25,536 bases of DNA from Saccoglossus kowalevskii. Taxonomy: Eukaryota; Hemichordata; Enteropneusta; Harrimaniidae. Under the pieces are notes generated by a model. The model saw only the letters and a program-made list of their open reading frames with translations. It had not been told where the DNA came from and ran no database searches. How positions within the stretch are numbered: the stretch's first letter is position 1; every line of letters starts with the position of its first letter. Positions 20,137 through 25,536 of this stretch are shown here, piece after piece. The translations under genes were made by a program, and so were the position numbers. The stretch covers positions 7,144-32,679 of the forward strand of contig NW_003117953.1 in assembly GCF_000003605.2 (NCBI RefSeq), written 5' to 3'.

Positions 20137-23100
20137 CTGCAAATAAAAAAATAATACAATCGTTATTATTCGATATATATTTATTATTATTGTTGTTAGA
20201 CATATATTAAGCAAAACAACAATTTCCAATATAACCTACAATATTGATTTTGAAATATTTTTCAACTAGGATTAATTTTACCTTTATAATATTAAACGTG
20301 CATAGAAATCACATATAGTTAATACAAATTTTCGGATGTACTTTTATAATGTGGTCCATTTCATTTTTTCCTCTGAGAATGTTAATATACATGTAACCGC
20401 ACATACACTATTATCGCCTACTACTACCGCGTAATTTAACCATTAACAATGAAGGTATCCATATATCTATATTTGTGTTTAATCTAGAGCTGCATTCGCA
20501 TTGTGTTTTTGCTTCAGTGTGCGTAAAGAACAAACGGGATGTAGTGTATTGCCAATGTCTATGTGTCTGTGTGTGTGTGTGTGCGTGTGTCAAATTGTCT
20601 TCAACCTATAACTCTAGAGCTGCATGCTGGTTTGAAAAGACAGCACACAGCTCCAGACCTGATTAGATGTTGGTGCGACTCAATGCACGTTGATTAGGTA
20701 GTTTCCATAATAACTAACAAGTTTTAGCATTTTCATTTTGTATCTGGGCATCTGTAATATTGTATCTGTAGTACATGGTTTGTTTTTAATGGTTGGCAGT
20801 TAAAGATGCTATTTGTGTAGAGTAATATCTTAAAACGGTTTTAGTAAGGCTATGCATAACATTTAGCTAATTAGCTAATTAGCATGTGTTCTACCTGTTT
20901 ATTCTGTATTCTTACGTGGCTTGAAATTTGGTACATGTGTGTGATTAGTTGAATGTCAAACCTTAGTTTGATATTAGTCTACTCAAATTCAAATATTAAT
21001 ACTTTTTATTTATGTATTAAGCCAATATTTTAAAAACAAGTTATATTGCCCTTCCTTATGCGAACACAAAAACACAATACGTTTGTGTTCAGTTGAGCAA
21101 TCGACTGTTCACATTAACTACTACGACTATTATATCAAATATGAAGAGTAAATGACATTTCATATTAATTTCAGTCCCAATCTAACGTAACAACAACACT
21201 TACACATTTTCTTTTGCATGATATACACATAGAGCCATGACAACCACAGCTATAACACCTACAATAAGAATGGTTATCGCGGTAGCTACAAACGCAGATA
21301 TGTCATCTGATGTTTCATCGTGTTCCTGGAATAAGCAAATAGCACATATATAAAAAAACCACAACAACTGATATGAATATATTAATATTTTCTATGAACA
21401 CAGTGTTTAGGATGTGATTTACTATGTATCAATACAGTATACTCCTGAACTGAAACCAAGTTTGCGATTGTCAAATCAACAATTATAGCTGGGCTTCATT
21501 ATGGAATTATTTCATGCAAAGAGAAGGATTTTTTTATTAGCAAATATTTTGAATTTATACATTTTTTTGCATTATATGAAATTTGTTAAATTCATAACTT
21601 ATGATTTTATATCCGGCGATGAATGACGATAGATACAGATAGTAATAATTGTAAATTAATTGTATTTATATAATCACTTCAAGCCAGTACTGTGGGATGT
21701 TACGTGAAATATGTGCTCACCGGTGCTCCGGGCAAAATTGTTATTTCAACGTAGGTTGTCGAAGATGTATCATTTGAATCTTGAGATTCATCAATTTCAT
21801 TTGCCTATGACAAAAGACAAATTAATGACAACACTATACGCATAATAGATTTGGTTTTGTACTACTATTACTAAATGCACGCCACAAACGGCAAACGTTC
21901 TATATATAGTATTTCTGCCATGAATTGGGGGAATCACACAAGGAAGACAGCATCATTTGTTTAAATAGCGAAACGTGCCTTACCATTATTTTGAGGCGAC
22001 GTTCTCCTAGACTGTTATTGCTCAATTGACGTACCAGGAATATTTCACCAGTTAATGTATTGATAGAAAAATCATTGACTGAACTGTTGCTTGAGGAATC
22101 TTTAAAATAAAGCACATTCATGTCAATTTGATTAATATAACAATGTCCATTATATATATATTTACACGAGCTGGACAATATTTGATTGAATGATACATTG
22201 TCAAGGTAAAATTAAAGAATGTGTTATATACATAAAAACTTGTCTTACCGTCCACGAATTCATATTCCACGGGTCTTTTTTGTGATTCGTCACCGTCTGT
22301 TGCAAATACAGTTATTATTGATGTATTCTGTACAATTGAAAATGTCAAATACAACATATACTCATTAAAATAGCAATTATGTAAACGTTTAGCTATGATG
22401 ATATCTCACGAGTGAACCTACAATATCAGATTTATCCTCATTATTTTTAGTAAATCTGATATCGTATTGTTAACATTTGATATACTGTTTATTCCACTGT
22501 TTCGGAGCTTCTAAAAGCTAAAAACTTAGCCAGTAATGGTATTTTTGTGGCGCGTATTCGAAACATCTGAACGACTTCTTGTTCATTTACATAACAGAGT
22601 GATTTCGCGACCTATTACCATCAGTTTTTTTTAAAAAATGTGGTTATTTCCCACTATTAGTTATGTAATCACTTTAGCGGCGTTTGAAAACATATTCGCA
22701 GCCAAGGTTCGTTTATTCGGCCATCACTTCACCTGGCCTGGATCCATGCTGTACGTCGAAAGAACTGGCGAATGAAATCGACTATCATTCGACCAACTGT
22801 AGTCTCTTTATTTCAGTACAAGGCCACCATTCTTTGCGATTCAGCAAAACAAGCCTACCAATCAGACCTATGCATTTTACAGAGGTAAATAGGCGACCTC
22901 TCGGTAGAATCCGGAACGGGTTCGTGGTGGTGTATGTTAACTTTCAGCTCACGGAAACAGAATAATTCGGACGATGGGGAGAGAATGGAAATCAAGTTTA
23001 CTGCTCCCCTCACTCTCAACAATTCACCGTTTTATACAACTCTTGGTAATGTGACCAAATGTTCTGGCCGTTGGTTATGACATTTCCCTCGGTACGCAGT

Positions 23101-25450
23101 ATATGTTTACATGGTGTTGCCTCGTAGCATTTAGCCTCTTTGTGTTCTACACTCCTTTCATTCAGTTTTATTCACGAGGTAGCTATTAAGCAGAGTATTT
23201 TCAAAGTTTAAATAACAATAATAATTTGTGTATTGCAGTAAGCATACTTCATTACATGCATAGGGGTGAAACTTGCCACCCTCCCCCAGGTACATTCGAG
23301 CATGTGGTGGGTGCAGATTTTCATAGGTTTTCAGTCCCGTCTTTATTCAGGTTTTTATTTCTGTTTTTTCTGTGCCGCTTACAGGGATCACAGTTTTTAC
23401 TTCTATGTACGATAGTTGCTAGTGTTCAATTTCATTCAGCTCTATTTCCGAGGTAGCTATCAGGCAAAGTATTTTCGAAGTTTAAATAACATTATTTATT
23501 GCAGTCAGCATACTCGTAGATGTACAACTCCATAACATGTATAGGGGTGGAACCCGCCACCCTCCCTCAGGCGCATTCGAGCATGTGGTGGGTGCAGATT
23601 TTCAGACGCTTTTACTCCCGTCATTATTCAGGTTTTTATTTTTATTTCTGTTTTTTTTTTTTTTACTAGTCCATGTACGATCGTTATTAGTTTTCAATTT
23701 CCTTCATCTATGTATACGTAGTTTGTACACAGATTCGTTAATAAATCTCGAGATCCGTGTACTGCTGGTAACGGTATTACGCTCTGATTATCCGTGTGTG
23801 CGTGGCTTCATGGTTTGCCAGTGTGGTAGATTATAAACTACATTTTAGCAATTACACACATGTCTCTTCGCCTGATTGCTAATTGTTAATCTGCCACACG
23901 TGTGGCATATTATGTAAACCGCCTTCGGTCTCGTGCGCTTAAAAACTCCGGCATTTGCAGTTGTAAGCGCAATCGAATTCGTGCAATTAACTATCCAAAT
24001 CAGAGGCTACATCCAGGGATTGTGTTTGTGTCTAGCACCAGCAGTATCTACGACATGCGTGAGTTGAAATACAGTGGTCAGCGGTGTGTGTTCGATAAAG
24101 GCACTATCATATATACAACGCATAACAACGTGTATGTCCAAATTGTCAATAGCGGCGTGTATTTACAAGGAATATCTTCTATATTTGCAAGGAATATCGT
24201 TGAATTCGAATTCCAATTTTCCACTACTGAGATTGTTATTGCGCATGTATGCAATGCATTATGGGATAGACGCTCCCATTGTTACCATTGGTTAAACTGT
24301 ATATCATGATTTTTTTCCCATGCACATACTTTAGATATTAAGTAATAATATCGCCATAGAAACTAGTATAAACATGTCAATGTTGACCATTTTAATGACA
24401 TTTTGTTCCAATGATAGCCAATTTTCGGTGTCCTCGATTGCATAATAAGGAAAGTATGACAAACAAAAACATATATAAATTTCGGTTCTATCTTTCTTGA
24501 ATATACTTACAACTGGAGTTGTGTCATATACCAACGCAATGTAAGGTTCTCCAATCCAATATGGCGGCTCATCCTGTACATCGACTACATTTATAGTCGC
24601 CGTGGTAGTACTAGTCAGTTGCGTGTCTTTGCCATCATCCTGCAAACAAATTTATAAATAAGCGAAACGAAATTAATTGACTTAAATAGCAAAGAATTTA
24701 ATTAAATACACATAAAATAATTGAATTTGAGTTAAATCAAATTAATTGAATTATGAATTAATCAGATTGAATTGATTATTACTCTTAATTTGACCAAAAA
24801 TTGAGCAAGAACAAATAAAATATTTGCTGGCACAGAAATGTTATGGCATAAATTGTCTTTTTTGAAATATTGATATAACTATTGTTAATAATAGCATTCG
24901 TTACCTTGACAACTATCAACAGCTCGTACAAGACTCTAGCTTCAAAATTCAGCTTCATCAGCATAATAATATCGGCTAAAATAGTTCTTCCATCAGATGA
25001 CACATGTTGTGACAAAGAAAACACATCGCCAGTGCTCTGTAACATTATACAATATTGTATATTGTAAAATTTATTTTCAATATTTTTTAAATTAATACAA
25101 TTGCTCAGATGGAACGCACTTCACTTGAAACTAAATTGTGCAAATCATGGTAAAATTGTGAATTTAATTTATTGAGAAATACTCGCAAAACTCGCACTTT
25201 TCTATATAATATCTCAAATTGCTTATTTCATTAGCTGAAAATTGGTCTTGCACTTATATTACATTTGCTAAAGTTGTAATTTCACAGTTTTATGCGTAAG
25301 TGTCCTTAGTGAAACAGAAATCATCAAAACACATAAATCTTAATGAATACTTACATTTTTCTCAGTCATGGACAATGTTATACGACCGTTAGCTCCACTG
25401 TCGATATCTGTGACGTTAAATGACAACACTGTTGTCCCAGCATGTTCATT
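20100..25450 (-). CDS. CDH23-like cadherin, C-terminal part (8 exons, 5' end beyond window)
   Basis: Minus-strand exons 25450-25355, 25036-24905, 24639-24511, 22327-22249, 22099-21984, 21804-21721, 21325-21204 and 20136-20100 have AG/GT borders and matching phases, and join into 264 residues plus stop. Residues 1-102 are most of one extracellular cadherin repeat: calcium-type TDID (14-17), LNFEARVLYELLIVVKDDG, then the linker DVQDEPP (96-102). Residues 103-210 form the last repeat, with ATDGDES (128-134), INTLTGEIFLV and TTYVEITI. Several N-glycosylation sequons are visible. Residues about 222-247 are a hydrophobic helix (membrane anchor), followed by YHAKENV and a short basic tail. The protein should sit in the plasma membrane and mediate calcium-dependent contact. 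Linkers of DVQD type rather than DxNDNxP occur in cadherin-23 and related proteins, hence the suggestion. No catenin-binding tail is visible. The cadherin fold is near certain; orthology and the last exon are less so. Confidence 0.92.
20563..20590 (+). repeat. (GT)n microsatellite
   Basis: GTGTCTGTGTGTGTGTGTGT followed by GCGTGTGTC, an interrupted GT run. It creates a His/Thr-rich minus-strand open frame that is not a gene. Confidence 0.93.
20866..20883. repeat. 18-bp perfect palindrome with paired TAATTA
   Basis: GCTAATTAGCTAATTAGC equals its own reverse complement and carries two homeodomain-type TAATTA cores 8 bp apart. Confidence 0.6.
21204..21325 (-). CDS. cadherin exon with transmembrane helix
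   Basis: Acceptor GCTTATTCCAG before GAACACGATG, donor GTAAGTG after AATGT. Encodes EHDETSDDISAF, then about 25 hydrophobic residues (VATAITILIVGVIAVVVMAL), then CVYHAKEN. The exon ends two bases into a codon. An acidic stem before the helix and a positive residue after it fit a type I membrane protein. Confidence 0.9.
21721..21804 (-). CDS. cadherin exon, end of last EC repeat
   Basis: 84 bases, phase 0 at both ends, between TTTTGTCATAG and GTGAGCAC. Encodes ANEIDESQDSNDTSS followed by TTYVEITILPGAP, the final beta strand of a cadherin repeat. The usual A-x-D-x-G calcium motif appears as ANEIDES. Confidence 0.88.
21984..22099 (-). CDS. cadherin exon, middle of last EC repeat
   Basis: 116 bases between TATTTTAAAG and GTAAGGC. 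Encodes SSNSSVNDFSINTLTGEIFL then VRQLSNNSLGERRLKIM, the classic cadherin block F-x-I-x-x-x-T-G-x-I with several N-glycosylation sequons. Confidence 0.92.
22249..22327 (-). CDS. cadherin exon, start of last EC repeat
   Basis: 79 bases between TTCAATTGTACAG and GTAAGAC. Encodes NTSIITVFATDGDESQKRPV then EYEFVD. ATDGDES supplies the calcium-type D-x-D motif. Confidence 0.92.
22690..22977 (+). mobile_element. 288-bp MITE-like element (copy B), related to the 88-bp copy
   Basis: The left end CATATTCGCAGCCAAGGTTC and the following TTATTCGGCC, and the right end TTCGGACGATGG, match the reverse complement of the 88-bp element at 2491-2578. The intervening 200 bp are absent from that copy. No clear target-site duplication remains. 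A 93-codon open frame runs through it but matches nothing known; it may be chance or a scrap of a parent transposon. Confidence 0.5.
23155..23700 (+). repeat. tandem duplication, period about 275-281 bp
   Basis: Landmarks repeat: GAGGTAGCTAT at 23176 and 23450 (274 apart), and CATTCGAGCATGTGGTGGGT at 23293 and 23574 (281 apart), with ATTGCAGT and GTTTAAATAAC also shared. Copies differ by roughly a tenth of bases plus indels. The second copy has a longer poly-T (about 23650-23665). Open frames in it are repeat by-products. Confidence 0.85.
23821..23899. repeat. imperfect stem-loop
   Basis: GTGTGGTAGATTA at 23821 pairs with TAATCTGCCACAC ending 23899, and TAGCAAT (23846-23852) pairs with ATTGCTA at 23875, leaving a 22-base loop and a 7-base asymmetry in one arm. 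Confidence 0.55.
24511..24639 (-). CDS. cadherin exon spanning the EC-EC linker
   Basis: 129 bases, phase 0 at both ends, between AATTTGTTTGCAG and GTAAGTA. Encodes DDGKDTQLTSTTTATINVVD then VQDEPPYWIGEPYIALVYD and TTPV. The junction K-DDG restores the calcium motif D-x-G of the previous repeat. DVQDEPP replaces the usual DxNDNxP linker. Confidence 0.95.
24905..25036 (-). CDS. cadherin exon, central part of the penultimate EC repeat
   Basis: 132 bases, phase 0, between ATAATGTTACAG and GTAACG. Encodes STGDVFSLSQHV, then LADIIMLMKLNFEARVLYEL and LIVVK. LNFEARVLYELLIV is the cadherin L-D-x-E...Y-x-L block. Confidence 0.93.
25355..25450 (-). CDS. cadherin exon, start of the penultimate EC repeat
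   Basis: 96 bases, phase 0, between TGTCTTTTTAG and GTAAGTATTC. Encodes NEHAGTTVLSFNVTDIDSGA then NGRITLSMTEKN, with D-I-D and A-N-G-R-I as in canonical cadherin repeats. It starts inside a repeat, so further 5' exons must lie beyond the right edge. Confidence 0.93.
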
Positions 25451-25536
25451 CTAAAAAGACACGTGTTACTCTTTAATTTTCATTTACAAATAACCAAATT
25501 GTAAAACACTACAACTGCCGGTCACGTGACGATGGG

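Larger units (their letters stand above)
20137..21203 (-). other. last cadherin intron
   Basis: About 1.07 kb between GTAAGTG at 21203 and the acceptor at 20137. It holds a GT microsatellite and a perfect 18-bp palindrome with two TAATTA cores. No further coding exon was convincing. Confidence 0.45.
22328..24510 (-). other. largest visible cadherin intron, repeat-filled
   Basis: About 2.18 kb between the donor GTAAGT at 24510 and the acceptor at 22328. The flanking exons join in phase as DTTPV-NTSIITV. It contains the 288-bp MITE copy, the 275-281-bp tandem duplication, a stem-loop at 23821-23899, and plus-strand open frames with no recognised product. Confidence 0.7.

Noticed and set aside
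20411-20593. Minus-strand His/Thr-rich frame as a possible cadherin cytoplasmic exon
   Set aside because: The composition comes from the GT microsatellite, there is no good acceptor in the required phase, and the 20136 acceptor is clearly better.
22684-22965. 93-codon plus-strand frame
   Set aside because: Lies within the MITE-like copy B, starts at a non-ATG codon and resembles no known protein. Treated as part of the element.

Overview
The window is AT-rich eukaryotic DNA. It has long non-coding stretches, GT-AG introns, microsatellites, minisatellites, a LINE and small DNA transposons, and no bacterial operon structure. The cadherin gene, the LINE type and the repeat load suggest an invertebrate animal, probably marine (mollusc, brachiopod, hemichordate or similar). 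The species cannot be settled from the sequence. A run of Ns at 10334-10690 is an assembly gap.

Two host genes can be supported. On the plus strand, a single coding exon at 12413-12781 encodes a 122-residue secreted peptide precursor. It has a signal peptide, an acidic/basic spacer, one two-cysteine loop resembling the first loop of CART peptides, and a C-terminal Gly-Arg-Arg-Lys amidation and cleavage site. A good splice acceptor 39 bases before the ATG implies an upstream non-coding exon. On the minus strand, the 3' part of a cadherin gene occupies 25450 down to 20100. Eight exons join in consistent phase into 264 residues: two extracellular cadherin repeats, one membrane helix and a very short basic tail. 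The linker DVQDEPP resembles cadherin-23-type proteins.

Layout: 1-7190 is non-coding apart from an 88-bp MITE (2491-2578) and a possible non-coding first exon ending at 4460. A 22-bp minisatellite, each unit usually carrying ACGTCA, lies at 7190-7693. 7694-11890 is non-coding and contains the gap. The peptide gene sits between a degenerate AT-rich repeat (11895-12310) and a 54/55-bp minisatellite with dimeric higher-order structure (13009-13520). A decayed, 5'-truncated LINE with 16-bp target-site duplications lies at 15457-17403. A 191-bp TA-flanked MITE lies at 17744-17934. From 20100 to the right edge is the cadherin gene. Its largest intron holds a longer relative of the first MITE and a tandem duplication of about 275-281 bp.

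No virus-like element, CRISPR array, tRNA or rRNA was recognised. The peptide precursor with its repeat-rich surroundings is the least ordinary locus.
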